Notes under the pieces: model-generated
What the model was told of the DNA's origin: nothing
Databases searched by the model: none
What the model saw: the letters and a program-made list of their open reading frames with translations, nothing else
Shown here: piece after piece, positions 8,263 to 17,542 of the stretch
How the letters are laid out: each line of letters opens with the position of its first letter
Position numbering within the stretch: the stretch's first letter is position 1
Assembly (NCBI GenBank): GCA_026225395.1
Contig: JAMFSR010000040.1
Coordinates: 1-64,000, forward strand
Direction: 5' to 3'
Length of the DNA: 64,000 nucleotides
Origin: Granulicella sapmiensis
Lineage (GTDB): Bacteria; Acidobacteriota; Terriglobia; Terriglobales; Acidobacteriaceae
Position numbers and translations under genes: made by a program

Positions 8263-9337
8263 CTGGTGGAATGTTGCCGTTTTGTTTTTGTTTCTGAGCG
8301 GGATGCGGGTGACCGTATTGGCCCAGGCGACGACCGCGCTGACGGCTCCTCTGACGGTGGATTCGGACCCTGTGCCTTCGCCCGATGGCAATGGCGCGGC
8401 TAAGACTGCGGTTCCTTCACAGACCGCGACGCAACCTGCCGGCGGCGGTGAGGTTACGCGTCAGAATGGGCATTACACGCTGCAGGCCAATGCGTATGAG
8501 GTGCGGCTGAATGCTTCGGTGATCGACAGCTCCGGGCATGAGGTGGATTCACTGCCGCAGGATGCGTTCCGGGTGTATGAGGATGGCGTGGTGCAGTCGA
8601 TCGTGGGATTCCGGCATGAGGATATTCCGGTGTCGATTGGGATTTTGATCGATAACTCGGGGTCGATGTATGACAAGACGGCGGCTGTGGGTGCGGCGGC
8701 GCTGGACCTGGTGAAGCTTTCGAACCCGCAGGATGAGGCGTTCCTGGTGGACTTCAGTTCGGAGGCTTATATCGATCAGGACTTTACGAGCGATATAGGG
8801 AAGCTCCAGCAGGGGCTTTCGTACATCAAGCCGAGCGGAGGGACGGCACTGTATGACGCGGTGATTGCGTCGGCGGATTATTTGACCAAGAACGCGAAGC
8901 GGTCCAAGCAGGTGCTGCTGATCATCACCGATGGCGAGGACAATGCGTCCAGCGCGTCGCTGGAGTCGGCGATCCGGCGCGTGCAGGACATGGATGGGCC
9001 GGCAATTTATTCGATCGGGCTGCTATTTGGCGATGATGTGGGTCGCAGCGAAGCTAGGCACGCCAAGGAAGTGTTGCAGGAACTGGCCGAGCAGACGGGT
9101 GGACTGGCTTATTTCCCGCGGTCGCTGAAGGAAGTGGATGGATTGGCGCGGGAAGTGGCGCAGGACATCCGGACGCAGTACACGATTGAGTACCACTCGA
9201 CCAATCCACCGGAAAAGGGTGGATACCGGCAGATTCATGTAGAGGCCAAGGAAAAAGGCTTCCGCGGGTTGCAGGTGAGGACGCGGACGGGGTATTTCCC
9301 GAAGACGGCGGGTGCGGCGGCTCCTGCAGGGAACTAA
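8246..9337 (+). CDS. Second secreted VWA-domain protein
   Basis: 363 residues with signal peptide MRRRSSWWNVAVLFLFLSG..., a low-complexity Ala/Thr/Pro linker to about residue 70, then the VWFA-related region (VIDSSGHEVDSLPQDAFRVYEDG) and a VWA domain with an intact metal site: DNSGS (about 136-140), the GGTALYDA Thr, and ITDGEDN. It ends with YTIEYHSTN and GYFPK, the same C-terminal pattern as its neighbour. It overlaps that gene by 17 bp on the same strand, so the two are probably translated together and arose by duplication. Confidence 0.88.
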   Translation: MRRRSSWWNVAVLFLFLSGMRVTVLAQATTALTAPLTVDSDPVPSPDGNGAAKTAVPSQTATQPAGGGEVTRQNGHYTLQANAYEVRLNASVIDSSGHEVDSLPQDAFRVYEDGVVQSIVGFRHEDIPVSIGILIDNSGSMYDKTAAVGAAALDLVKLSNPQDEAFLVDFSSEAYIDQDFTSDIGKLQQGLSYIKPSGGTALYDAVIASADYLTKNAKRSKQVLLIITDGEDNASSASLESAIRRVQDMDGPAIYSIGLLFGDDVGRSEARHAKEVLQELAEQTGGLAYFPRSLKEVDGLAREVAQDIRTQYTIEYHSTNPPEKGGYRQIHVEAKEKGFRGLQVRTRTGYFPKTAGAAAPAGN

Positions 9338-9430
9338 GACTGTTGCTTAGAAGCTGGACGTGCATCCTATGGTGCTGCGGGGGTAGCATGGCTTGCGTGC
9401 TGTGCTCGACGCCGCATGGGAGACTTTTGG

Positions 9431-11194
9431 ATGCTTGATTTACAGACGGTCAATAGCGTTTTCGAGATTATGAGCAGCCGCGGCGGTGAGACGGTCGCGC
9501 TGGAGAAGATCAGCAGCAGCGAGTGGAAGCCGATTTCGTCGCAGCAGATGTATGGCCGTGTGAGGGCTCTGGTGCAGCAGCTGGAGAGCTGGGGCATCAA
9601 ACGCGGGGACCGTGTGGCGCTGGTGAGCGAGAACCGCTGGGAGTGGGCGGTGGTCGATTTTGCCGTGCTTGCGATTGGAGCGGTGGACGTGCCGCTGTAC
9701 CAGACGCTGACGCCGGAACAGATGGGCTACATTCTGAAGGATTCGGGCTCGAAGGCGATTTTTCTTTCGACCAAACAGCAGTACGAGAAGCTCGTGGCGG
9801 CGGGCGAGATTCCGGAGCTGGAGCATGTGTCCGTTTTTGATAACGGAGACTTTGCGGGGGCGGAGAGTTTTTCGGAAATCATGAAGCAGGCGCCTGCGCT
9901 TGAAGCGCAGGATGCGGCGTTCGATGCGAGGGTGAAGGAGACGAAGCCGGAAGAGCTGGCGACCATCGTTTATACCTCCGGCACAACGGGCGACCCGAAG
10001 GGAGTGATGCTGACGCATAAGAACCTGGCGGACAACATGCGCTTCTCGACCGATGGGTTGAGGATCGAGCCGGGGTACAAGTCGATTTCGTTCCTGCCGC
10101 TGAGCCATGCGTTGGCGCGGCATCTGGATTATGCGATCTATGCGAACAAGGCTGTGATTGCGTATCTGCCGAAGTTCGACGATCTTTCGGGTGCGATGAA
10201 GGCTGTGAAGCCGGAGTGCTTTATCGCGGTGCCGCGTGTGTTTGAGAAGGTGCGGCAGGCGATCGAGCACAAGAGCCAGGGCTTTAAGAAGAAGATCATG
10301 GTCTGGGCGATGGGTCAGGGCAAGAAGCATCGTGCGGAGCTGGCGGCGGGCAAGACGCCGACAGCACTGGGCTACAAGATCGCGGACAAGCTCGTGTTCT
10401 CCAAGATTCGCGAGGCGTTTGGGGGGAATGTGAAGTTCTTTGTTTCGGGCGGTGCGCCACTGGGAATGCCGTCTTCGGAGTGGTTTCTGGACATGGGAAT
10501 CCGGGTGTTTGAGGGCTATGGGCTGACGGAGACCTCGCCGGTGATCTCGCGGAATACGTTTGACGGGTACCGGATTGGGACCGTCGGGACGATGATTCCG
10601 AACATTGAGACGCGGCTGGCGGCGGATGGCGAGCTTGAGGTCAAGGGGACTTCCGTGTTTGCCGGTTACTGGCAGAAGCCGGATGCGACCAAGGCTGAGT
10701 TCACTCCGGATGGATGGTTCAAGACGGGTGACATCGGCAAGATTGAGGATGGATTTCTTTCGATTACGGACCGCAAGAAGGAACTGCTGAAGACCAGCGG
10801 CGGCAAGTACATTGCGCCGCAGCCGATCGAAGGCAAACTGAAGGCGGATGCTCTGGTGGGCAATGCAGCGTTGATCGGCGATACACGGAAGTTCGCGAGT
10901 GTGCTGATTTCGCCGAACTTCCAGGCGTTGGAGCGCTGGGCGGGACAGAATGGCGTCTCGACTAAAGACCATGCGGAGTTGGTGAAGGATCCCAAGGTGA
11001 AGGCGCAGTATGAGGCGCTGGTGAAGACCGTGAACGCGGGGCTGGAGCATCACGAGACGATCAAGAAGGTTGGTGTGGTGGCTGAGGAGTGGGGGATCGA
11101 TTCGGGTGAATTGACGCCTACGATGAAGCTGAAGCGGCGCGTGATTGTGGAGAAGTACAAGGCCGTGATTGACGGTTTTTACGGCGGCGAATAA
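9431..11194 (+). CDS. Long-chain fatty-acid--CoA ligase (AMP-forming)
   Basis: 587 residues of the ANL superfamily. It activates fatty acids to acyl-AMP and then acyl-CoA at the cytoplasmic face. The P-loop-like motif YTSGTTGDPKG (about 181-191), GYGLTETSP (363-371), TGDIG (about 433) and the C-terminal DRKKELLKTSGGKYIAP hinge are all present. Architecture matches FadD15/long-chain Acs (AMP-forming, COG1022). The ATG at 9431 is preferred over 9416 because GGGAG lies nine bases upstream of it. A strong terminator follows the gene. Chain-length preference cannot be read. Confidence 0.92.
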   Translation: MLDLQTVNSVFEIMSSRGGETVALEKISSSEWKPISSQQMYGRVRALVQQLESWGIKRGDRVALVSENRWEWAVVDFAVLAIGAVDVPLYQTLTPEQMGYILKDSGSKAIFLSTKQQYEKLVAAGEIPELEHVSVFDNGDFAGAESFSEIMKQAPALEAQDAAFDARVKETKPEELATIVYTSGTTGDPKGVMLTHKNLADNMRFSTDGLRIEPGYKSISFLPLSHALARHLDYAIYANKAVIAYLPKFDDLSGAMKAVKPECFIAVPRVFEKVRQAIEHKSQGFKKKIMVWAMGQGKKHRAELAAGKTPTALGYKIADKLVFSKIREAFGGNVKFFVSGGAPLGMPSSEWFLDMGIRVFEGYGLTETSPVISRNTFDGYRIGTVGTMIPNIETRLAADGELEVKGTSVFAGYWQKPDATKAEFTPDGWFKTGDIGKIEDGFLSITDRKKELLKTSGGKYIAPQPIEGKLKADALVGNAALIGDTRKFASVLISPNFQALERWAGQNGVSTKDHAELVKDPKVKAQYEALVKTVNAGLEHHETIKKVGVVAEEWGIDSGELTPTMKLKRRVIVEKYKAVIDGFYGGE

Positions 11195-11222
11195 ACGCGC
11201 TGTTCCAGCTTGGGGTGGCCAG

Positions 11223-11268
11223 TGGGACGGCTTTCGGCGGTACCTTGCCGGACGCCGTCCCATTTTTT
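11223..11268 (+). terminator. Intrinsic terminator after the acyl-CoA ligase gene
   Basis: TGGGACGGC (11223-11231) pairs with GCCGTCCCA (11254-11262), with a second inner stem in the loop, and is followed at once by six T residues. It lies 28 bp past the stop codon. Confidence 0.85.
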
Positions 11269-11325
11269 GCTGCTCGATCGGCCTAAGTAACGAAGCCGAT
11301 TGGGGTTGTGGCGCATCCAAACGCC

Positions 11326-12369
11326 ATGGCTTTGAAGAGAGCGGAGAAAGATGGGCGCAAGTTTCTGAATCCTGTCCCTACTACGATGGCTGGTTTCAGC
11401 ACGATTTTGAAGGTGCTGCCGATGTACTTCAGCAATCGAGCTGAGGTGGAACCGAAGACTCCGTTGGGGCCGTTTCGCACGGATGTGAGCGTGTATGCCA
11501 CGGAGCCCAAGAGCGGGTTACGCGTGACCTGGATGGGCCACTCGGTGATGCTGCTGGAGATCGACGGCGTGCGGGTGCTGATCGATCCAGTGTGGGACGA
11601 GCGGGCCGGGCCGTTCTCGTGGATTGGACCGAAGCGTTTCTTTGCGCCCCCGTTGAAGCTGGAGGAACTGCCCTCGATTGATGTGGTGCTGGTGTCGCAT
11701 GACCACTATGACCATCTAGGCGCGGATACGATCAAGCGGCTTTCGCGGCTGAATGCCACGGCGAAGGCGCGGTGGGTGACTTCGGTAGGCGTAGGGAAAC
11801 GGCTGCGTGGGTTTGGCGTGCAGGATGGGCGGATTACGGAGCTGGACTGGACGCAGAGCGTCGACGTTACCGGTGGGATGCTGCGGGACGCTGGCGCGGG
11901 GCTGAAGATTACGGCCTGGCCGAGTAGGCACTTTTCCGGGCGTGGGATTTTGGACCGGTTTCATACGCTTTGGGGATCGTTTGTACTGGAGGGGCCGAAG
12001 CACCGGGTGTATTACGGGGCGGACTCTGGGTACTGGGATGGGCTTGGCGAGATTGCGTCCCATTATGACGGCTTCGACCTGACGATGCTGGAGGTTGGGG
12101 CGTTCCATCCGCTTTGGAAGTCGATCCACATGGGCCCGGACGGTGCGGCGCAGGCGTATGCCGACATGGGCGGGCCGGAAAAAGCGGGATTGTTGATGCC
12201 GATCCATTGGGGCTTGTTCAATCTGGCGCTGCACGCATGGCGGGAGCCGATGGAGCGGACCATCGAACTGGCGGGGGAACGAGGGATGAAGCTGTGGTCG
12301 CCGACGCCCGGGGTGCCTAGCGAGGTGGAACAGGGGCAGGAGCTTTGGTCTGATTGGTGGAAAGCGTAA
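11326..12369 (+). CDS. MBL-fold metal-dependent hydrolase (NAPE-PLD/UlaG-like)
   Basis: About 347 residues with a metallo-beta-lactamase fold. The metal motif HDHYDH lies at about 125-130. WMGHSVMLLEIDGVRVLIDPVWDERAGP upstream and GADSGYWDG plus PIHWGLF downstream match the N-acyl-phosphatidylethanolamine phospholipase D-like and UlaG-like group (beta-lactamase superfamily domain PF12706). It is predicted to hydrolyse a phosphodiester or lactone; the substrate is unknown. No signal peptide. The start is uncertain: a GTG at 11308 in the same frame is possible, and neither has a good ribosome site. Confidence 0.82.
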   Translation: MALKRAEKDGRKFLNPVPTTMAGFSTILKVLPMYFSNRAEVEPKTPLGPFRTDVSVYATEPKSGLRVTWMGHSVMLLEIDGVRVLIDPVWDERAGPFSWIGPKRFFAPPLKLEELPSIDVVLVSHDHYDHLGADTIKRLSRLNATAKARWVTSVGVGKRLRGFGVQDGRITELDWTQSVDVTGGMLRDAGAGLKITAWPSRHFSGRGILDRFHTLWGSFVLEGPKHRVYYGADSGYWDGLGEIASHYDGFDLTMLEVGAFHPLWKSIHMGPDGAAQAYADMGGPEKAGLLMPIHWGLFNLALHAWREPMERTIELAGERGMKLWSPTPGVPSEVEQGQELWSDWWKA

Positions 12370-12548
12370 GTCGATTGTAGGTAACGGTTTGAGAGATGTT
12401 CTGCTAGTTTGAGATGAAGTATATGGGCTTTTAGTGATAATCCGGATTCGGGCTGGAACGCGATTTCTCTTGTAACCCTGTGGAAAACGGGATAGAAGAG
12501 TAGCTGCACAGACAAATGCAGGAAATACGCGGCGAAATGGAGACGGAT

Positions 12549-12806
12549 ATGGCAGGTGCGGCGCAGGGACAGGTAGTGTTGCGGGAGGTCATGGACATCC
12601 GGCAGGCGGCGTCGTATCTCGGGATCAGCGGCGACACGCTGTATCGCTATGCGTCCGAGGGGTTTGTGCCGGCGTTCAAGCTGGGGAACCGGTGGCGGTT
12701 TCGCAAGAGTTTGCTGGATAGTTGGATGGATGAGAAGAGCGGCGTGACGCCGGCGGTGGAGACGGTGGACGCTTCGAAGAAGAAGCCGGTGGCGCGGGCT
12801 CGGTAA
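12549..12806 (+). CDS. Excisionase-like helix-turn-helix DNA-binding protein
   Basis: About 85 residues. The core MDIRQAASYLGISGDTLYRYASEGFVPAFKLGNRWRFRKSLLDSWM is the MerR-like HTH_17 ('helix-turn-helix, excisionase family') fold, ending in a basic tail. The ATG at 12549 has GGAG six bases upstream; further ATGs at 12516 and 12591 are in frame but have no or too-close ribosome sites. No integrase or phage gene is near, so it is more likely a small chromosomal regulator than a true excisionase. Confidence 0.78.
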   Translation: MAGAAQGQVVLREVMDIRQAASYLGISGDTLYRYASEGFVPAFKLGNRWRFRKSLLDSWMDEKSGVTPAVETVDASKKKPVARAR

Positions 12807-12816
12807 CTGACACGCC

Positions 12817-13704
12817 TTACGCCCTGACCAGCGTGATGTCCGTGATTTCCGCGGGACAGTTGAGGCGGAAGGGCAGACCAACGGTGCCGAGGCCCTTGTT
12901 CACGTAAAGCTGCATGTGGCCGAAGTGGAAGAGGCCTTCGACGTACTTTTTTCCCATGGGCGGGAGGATGAGTGGGCCTACTACGGGTAGCCGGACCTGG
13001 CCGCCGTGGGTGTGGCCGGAGAACATCATGTCGATAAGCGGGAAGCGGGGGTGCTGGACGACGGTGTCGACGAAGTCGGGCTCGTGGCACATGAAGAGTA
13101 CCGGGGCGTCGGGCATAGGTGGGATGGCGAGATCCAGATAGCAGGTGGAGGTTCCGGGATCGCAGGCTCCGGAGAGCCAGAAATGGTCGTGGCCGCGCTC
13201 GATGGGGATGTAGCTGTCGACGAGGACGGGGGTGCCGTGGGCTTCGAGCGTGTTGATGATCTGTTGGGAGCCGACGGCGACGTCGTGGTTGCCGAGGATG
13301 GCGTAGCGTTGCGGTGCTTTGAGGGTGGAGAGGATCTCCGCGCAGACGCCGGCGGCTTTGAAGGCGAACGACGGATCACGGGGACCGCGGCTGATGAAGT
13401 CGCCGGTGAGGAGTACCAGTTCTGGATTGAGAGCGTTGATGCGGGCGACGGCCTGTTCGAGGAAGGAAGGCTCGGTGTACTCCTCGAGATGGATGTCTGA
13501 AAGCTGGGCCATGCGGAAGCCCTGAAAGGCGTCCGGCAGCTTGTTGATGGCGAACGTGCGCGGGATGACCTGAAGCTCGTGGCGGGCGTAAAGACCTGAA
13601 TAAGCTGCTATTCCGAGGCCAGCGGCCGCGCCGCCGATCATGAAACTGCGGCGGGTTATGGCGTGAGGATCCTGGCGCTGGCGGCGCGCAGTGCGGCGAG
13701 ACAT
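12817..13704 (-). CDS. Tat-exported metallophosphoesterase
   Basis: 295 residues. The N-terminus ITRRSFMIGGAAAGLGIAAY is a twin-arginine signal, so the enzyme should fold before export or be membrane-anchored outside the cytoplasm. The calcineurin-like metal motifs are complete: DIH (about 70), GDFISRG (about 101), GNHD (about 138), CHEPD (about 200) and GHTHGGQ (about 229). The family (YkuE/YaeI-like) includes UDP-2,3-diacylglucosamine pyrophosphatase-like and phosphodiesterase enzymes. The frame continues far upstream antisense to the next gene, but 13704 is the sensible start because it yields the Tat signal. Confidence 0.88.
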   Translation of the reverse strand: MSRRTARRQRQDPHAITRRSFMIGGAAAGLGIAAYSGLYARHELQVIPRTFAINKLPDAFQGFRMAQLSDIHLEEYTEPSFLEQAVARINALNPELVLLTGDFISRGPRDPSFAFKAAGVCAEILSTLKAPQRYAILGNHDVAVGSQQIINTLEAHGTPVLVDSYIPIERGHDHFWLSGACDPGTSTCYLDLAIPPMPDAPVLFMCHEPDFVDTVVQHPRFPLIDMMFSGHTHGGQVRLPVVGPLILPPMGKKYVEGLFHFGHMQLYVNKGLGTVGLPFRLNCPAEITDITLVRA

Positions 13705-13758
13705 AGTCCATGATAACGGGTGCGGCGGATTGAGGGCCAGAAGGTAGAATCGTGAACG

Positions 13759-14847
13759 ATGAATGAAGCGAGACGACGGCGGCTGGCGATGAAGGCGGCG
13801 CAGGCTGCAGGGGTGAATGGACTGCTGGTGACGCACCCGGCGGATGTCCGGTATTTGAGCGGATTTACGGGGTCGAGCGCGGCGCTGGTGTTGGCTGGTG
13901 CGCGGGCGGCTCTGTTTACCGACGGACGGTACAGGACACAGGCGAAGGCGGAGACGAGCGGTCTGCGGGTGGTCGTAGAGCAGAAGGCGGCGGCCTTGCT
14001 GGCGGTGGAGTGGCTGGCAGAGGCTGGCGTGGCGCGGTGTGGCTTCGATTCGACGCATACGAGTGTGGCGACGCTGGATAGCCTGCGGGCGGTGCTGCCG
14101 GCTGGGAAGCGGCGTGGGTTCTTCGTAGGGCTTGAAGGGCTGGTTGCGAAGCTGCGGCAGGTGAAGGACTCTGACGAGATCGGGCGGATGCGGCGGGCGG
14201 CGAGCCTTGGGTGTGCGCTTTTTGAGGAGGTGCTGCAGCACATTGTTCCGGGGATTCCGGAGTCCGAGGTGGCGGCTCAGCTGGAGTTTATGGCTCGAAT
14301 GGCTGGGGCTGAGGCAATGAGCTTTGAGACGATTGTGGCCAGCGGGGAGCGGTCGGCGCTGCCGCATGGGAAGGCGAGCGCGGCGAAGCTGCCGAAGCGG
14401 GGCTTCTGCACGATGGATTTCGGGGTGGTTCTGGAGGGGTACTGCTCGGATATGACCCGGACCGTACACCTGGGGAAGCCGAGCCAGCGGGAGCTGGACG
14501 TGTATCATTCGGTGCTGGAAGCTCAAGAGGCGGCAGTTGAGATTGTGGCCCCTGGAGTGACCTGCGGCGAGGTGGACGAAGCGGCGAGATCGGTGCTGCG
14601 AAGCGCCAGGCTGGACAAGTATTTTTCTCATTCCACGGGACATGGCGTTGGATTGGAGATACACGAAGGACCGCGGGTAGCATCGAAACAGAAGCAGGTT
14701 TTGGAGCCTGGGATGGTCATTACGATTGAACCCGGGGTGTATTTGCCGGGTGAGTTTGGCATACGGATCGAGGACACGATGCTGGTGACGGCGAGCGGCG
14801 GTGAGGTGTTGACGGCGGCTAGTCCGAAGGTTTGGATGGAGTTGTAG
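13759..14847 (+). CDS. pepP: M24 family Xaa-Pro aminopeptidase
   Basis: 362 residues: an N-terminal creatinase-like domain (about 1-130) and a C-terminal pita-bread metallopeptidase domain. Metal ligands are visible as [17 protein letters not shown] (two Asp), [11 protein letters not shown] (His), IEPGVY (Glu) and IRIEDTMLV (Glu). It removes an N-terminal residue that precedes proline. It stands immediately before accB and accC, an order also seen in other bacteria (for example the yqhT-efp-accB-accC region of Bacillus), here without efp. The gene symbol is a family-level choice; pepQ-type naming is also possible. Confidence 0.85.
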   Translation: MNEARRRRLAMKAAQAAGVNGLLVTHPADVRYLSGFTGSSAALVLAGARAALFTDGRYRTQAKAETSGLRVVVEQKAAALLAVEWLAEAGVARCGFDSTHTSVATLDSLRAVLPAGKRRGFFVGLEGLVAKLRQVKDSDEIGRMRRAASLGCALFEEVLQHIVPGIPESEVAAQLEFMARMAGAEAMSFETIVASGERSALPHGKASAAKLPKRGFCTMDFGVVLEGYCSDMTRTVHLGKPSQRELDVYHSVLEAQEAAVEIVAPGVTCGEVDEAARSVLRSARLDKYFSHSTGHGVGLEIHEGPRVASKQKQVLEPGMVITIEPGVYLPGEFGIRIEDTMLVTASGGEVLTAASPKVWMEL

Positions 14848-14852
14848 CGAGG

Positions 14853-14880
14853 GTCCAGGGCTCAGGGCCCAGGGTTCAGA
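14853..14880 (+). repeat. Heptamer tandem array (GNYCAGG)
   Basis: Four units (GTCCAGG, GCTCAGG, GCCCAGG, GTTCAGA) fill the gap between the pepP stop and the accB ribosome site. Confidence 0.75.
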
Positions 14881-14903
14881 AGACGAAGCTAGGAGTTGGA
14901 CTG

Positions 14904-15425
14904 ATGGATGGAAAGAAATTGCAGGAGTTGCGTGAGCTGATTGAGTTTTTGAAGGCCAATGGCATTGCGCAGTTTGAGATGGAGCAGGAAGACCTGAAGA
15001 TTGCGCTGACCTTTGAAGGGCCGGCTACGGCTGCTCCTCCGGCGGCTGGCGGGTTCGATATGACGCAGATGGCTCAGTTGCTGGCGGCGCAGCGGACTGC
15101 TGCCCCGGCTGTGGCTGCTCCGGCTCCGGTGGCGGCTGCACCGGTCGCTGCGGTAGCGGCTCCGGCTGTGGAGGCTGATCCTTATGCGGGTGCGCATATT
15201 GTGAAGTCTCCGATTGTTGGGACGTTCTATGCGGCGCCTTCGCCGGATGCGGATGCCTTTGTTTCGGTGGGTGACCGCGTTGAAGCGGGCAAGGTGCTTT
15301 GCATTGTGGAAGCGATGAAGCTGATGAATGAGATCGAGTCCGATGCCAGCGGCGAGATTGTGGCTGTGCTGGCCAAGCCGGGGCAGCCGGTGGAGTATGG
15401 GCAGCCGTTGTTTGCTATCAAGTAA
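14904..15425 (+). CDS. accB: Biotin carboxyl carrier protein of acetyl-CoA carboxylase
   Basis: 173 residues. It carries the biotin that AccC carboxylates and the carboxyltransferase discharges onto acetyl-CoA, the first step of fatty-acid synthesis. It has the N-terminal [20 protein letters not shown] segment, an Ala/Pro-rich linker (residues ~55-95) and a C-terminal lipoyl/biotinyl domain with EAMKLMNEI; the biotinylated Lys is about residue 139. The ATG at 14904 has AGGAG eight bases upstream. A more upstream in-frame ATG would translate the heptamer array and is rejected. Confidence 0.95.
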   Translation: MDGKKLQELRELIEFLKANGIAQFEMEQEDLKIALTFEGPATAAPPAAGGFDMTQMAQLLAAQRTAAPAVAAPAPVAAAPVAAVAAPAVEADPYAGAHIVKSPIVGTFYAAPSPDADAFVSVGDRVEAGKVLCIVEAMKLMNEIESDASGEIVAVLAKPGQPVEYGQPLFAIK

Positions 15426-15446
15426 GGCTGGCCTTGAGGTGAGTTG

Positions 15447-15665
15447 ATGAAAGCGCCAACCGAGAGAGAAAAGACAAGGATCGCTCAGTTTGCAGATTGG
15501 TGCGGCGTTATCGTTTTCGCTTCATTGGCGATTATCTATCGCGATTCTTCGAGGCGTCGTTTTTGGCTTTACTTGGCCGCCTTCGCGGTCACTCTCGGAG
15601 TGGTGCTTTTCAGGTGGTATCGACTACGACAGAAGCCTGTAGGCATGTCGGCGACACAAGGATAA
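15447..15665 (+). CDS. Small two-helix membrane protein between accB and accC
   Basis: A 72-residue protein with a basic/polar N-terminus and two hydrophobic stretches: WCGVIVFASLAIIY and FWLYLAAFAVTLGVVLF, separated by RDSSRRRF. The ATG at 15447 has GAGGTGAG close upstream. It lies 21 bp after accB and 9 bp before accC on the same strand, so it is surely co-transcribed. I do not recognise a family. It could tether or influence the carboxylase at the membrane, but this is only inferred from position. Confidence 0.7.
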   Translation: MKAPTEREKTRIAQFADWCGVIVFASLAIIYRDSSRRRFWLYLAAFAVTLGVVLFRWYRLRQKPVGMSATQG

Positions 15666-15674
15666 GGGTAGGGA

Positions 15675-17033
15675 ATGATTCGTAAGGTATTGATCGCGAA
15701 CCGTGGGGAGATTGCGCTGCGGGTGATTAGCGCTTGCAAGGAAATGGGTATACGGACGGTGGCCGTGTACTCGGAGGCGGACCGCAACAGCCTGCATGTG
15801 AAGTTTGCCGATGAGGCGATTTGCATTGGGCCGCCGCCTTCCAAGGACAGTTATCTGAACGTGCCGGCGGTAATCTCCGCGGCGGAGATTACCGGCGCGG
15901 ATGCGGTGCATCCGGGCTATGGCCTGTTGAGCGAGAACGCGAGCTTCGCGGAGGTATGCCGGGCTTCGAACATCAAGTTCATTGGGCCGCCGCCGGAAGT
16001 GACGCGGATGATGGGCGAGAAGTCCACGGCGCGGCAGACGATGAAGAAGGCGAAGGTGCCGATTCTGCCGGGCTCGGATGGCGTGATTGAGAGCGAAGGC
16101 GCGGCGCTGGAGTGGGCGCAGGAGGTTGGGTATCCGGTGATCCTGAAGGCCGTGGCCGGTGGCGGTGGGCGCGGGATGCGGATCTGCCGCAACAAAGAAG
16201 AGCTGCCGGGAATGTACCAGTCGGCTTCGACCGAGGCGTTGAATGCGTTCGGTAATGGCGATCTGTACATGGAGAAGTTTATTGAGCGGCCGCGGCATAT
16301 CGAGTTCCAGGTGCTGGCCGATGAGCATGGCAATGTGATGTCGCTGGGTGAGCGGGAGTGCTCGATCCAGCGGCGGCACCAGAAGCTGATTGAAGAAGCG
16401 CCGAGTTTGCAGATCACGCCGAAGCAGCGCGAGGAGATGGCGAAGGTCATCAAGCGGTCGCTGAAGGATATTGGGTATTGGAACGCGGGGACGATTGAGT
16501 TCCTGATGGATGAAGATGGGTCGATCTACTTCATCGAGATGAATACACGTATCCAGGTAGAGCACTGCGTGACCGAGATGGTGACGGGTGTGGACCTGGT
16601 GAAGGCGCAGTTGCGGATTGCCAGCGGCGAAAAGCTGCCGGACATTGTGCCTGAGGTTCCGAAGATTGTGGGGCATGCGATTGAGTGCCGCATCAATGCG
16701 GAGCATCCGGAGAAGTTCACGCCTTCGCCCGGCAAGATCACCGTGTTCAATTTGCCCGGTGGTAATGGCGTGCGTGTGGATACGGCGCAGTATGCCGAGG
16801 GTGTGGTGCCGCAGTATTACGACTCGCTGATTGCGAAGCTGATCTGCCATGGCAAGGACCGCGAAGAGGCGATGGACAAGATGCAGCGGGCGCTCTCGCA
16901 GTTTGTGGTGCATGGGATTCATACGTCGATCCCGCTGCATCAGCGGATCTTTGCGGATGCTGAGTTTCGGTCGGGTGCGTTCGATACGAAGTTTATGGAG
17001 CGGTTTTTGGAGCGGGAGAAGCTGAAGGCTTAG
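15675..17033 (+). CDS. accC: Biotin carboxylase subunit of acetyl-CoA carboxylase
   Basis: 452 residues, the normal length for AccC. It carboxylates biotin on AccB using ATP and bicarbonate. Domains in order are the biotin-carboxylase N-terminal domain ([14 protein letters not shown]), the ATP-grasp domain with the glycine-rich loop AGGGGRGM and the catalytic [10 protein letters not shown], and the C-terminal domain ([12 protein letters not shown]). The accBC pair is complete except for the carboxyltransferase genes, which are not in the window. The 3' end overlaps the convergent small gene by 4 bp. Confidence 0.97.
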   Translation: MIRKVLIANRGEIALRVISACKEMGIRTVAVYSEADRNSLHVKFADEAICIGPPPSKDSYLNVPAVISAAEITGADAVHPGYGLLSENASFAEVCRASNIKFIGPPPEVTRMMGEKSTARQTMKKAKVPILPGSDGVIESEGAALEWAQEVGYPVILKAVAGGGGRGMRICRNKEELPGMYQSASTEALNAFGNGDLYMEKFIERPRHIEFQVLADEHGNVMSLGERECSIQRRHQKLIEEAPSLQITPKQREEMAKVIKRSLKDIGYWNAGTIEFLMDEDGSIYFIEMNTRIQVEHCVTEMVTGVDLVKAQLRIASGEKLPDIVPEVPKIVGHAIECRINAEHPEKFTPSPGKITVFNLPGGNGVRVDTAQYAEGVVPQYYDSLIAKLICHGKDREEAMDKMQRALSQFVVHGIHTSIPLHQRIFADAEFRSGAFDTKFMERFLEREKLKA

Positions 17034-17344
17034 CTCTCCGTTGCTGGATGTTCGCTGGTCAGACGGATGCCTCTGCGCCATGAGCGCTGCGTGAACCAAT
17101 ACGCGATGGTGTAGCAGAGGATCGTCAGGATGGTTGTAGTGATCACCCTGTTACCCAGGGACTTGGGGCTGGCCGGGTGCCAGAAACGATAGCTGCGCTC
17201 AACGATCTTGGTTGCAGCAAGCAGGCCATTGCCGAAGACCAGTGTGTATCCAAAGATGTATCGGCGGCGCTTGGTATGCGCCATGGTGCGCCGCCAGATA
17301 GCGGCCTCGTTCATGAGGCGATTTGAAGTTTGGGTCTCAAACAT
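17030..17344 (-). CDS. Small basic membrane protein, convergent to accC
   Basis: 104 residues. The start at 17344 has GGAGG eight bases upstream, which fixes the start and supports a real gene. The cytosolic N-terminus is rich in Arg/Lys/Thr ([13 protein letters not shown]), and two hydrophobic segments follow ([20 protein letters not shown] and [18 protein letters not shown]), then a charged tail. No family recognised. It ends within the accC stop region (4-bp overlap) on the opposite strand. Confidence 0.7.
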   Translation of the reverse strand: MFETQTSNRLMNEAAIWRRTMAHTKRRRYIFGYTLVFGNGLLAATKIVERSYRFWHPASPKSLGNRVITTTILTILCYTIAYWFTQRSWRRGIRLTSEHPATES

Positions 17345-17542
17345 GGCACTGCCTCCTATCAAGCGTCTAGAAAGTGCCGCATGGAGCGTTCGCTGTAATT
17401 GTCTCTCCACTGTATGCAATTGTCGATGTTGAAACGCTGGCCGATGCAGGTTTGGCGATGGCTCGCCAGCCCTGGATTGCTCAGATTTGATGGTCGCGTG
17501 TTTGCGCGGACGTTGCAGGTCTCAGGTCGTTATACTCACTGC

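Noticed and set aside
12549-12806. Prophage or integrated element marked by an excisionase-like protein
   Set aside because: No integrase, phage or conjugation gene nearby, and the HTH_17 fold is common in ordinary chromosomal regulators.
12817-14664. 615-codon version of the metallophosphoesterase
   Set aside because: The upstream two-thirds is antisense to pepP and rich in Arg/His/Pro; the Tat signal at 13704 fixes the real start.
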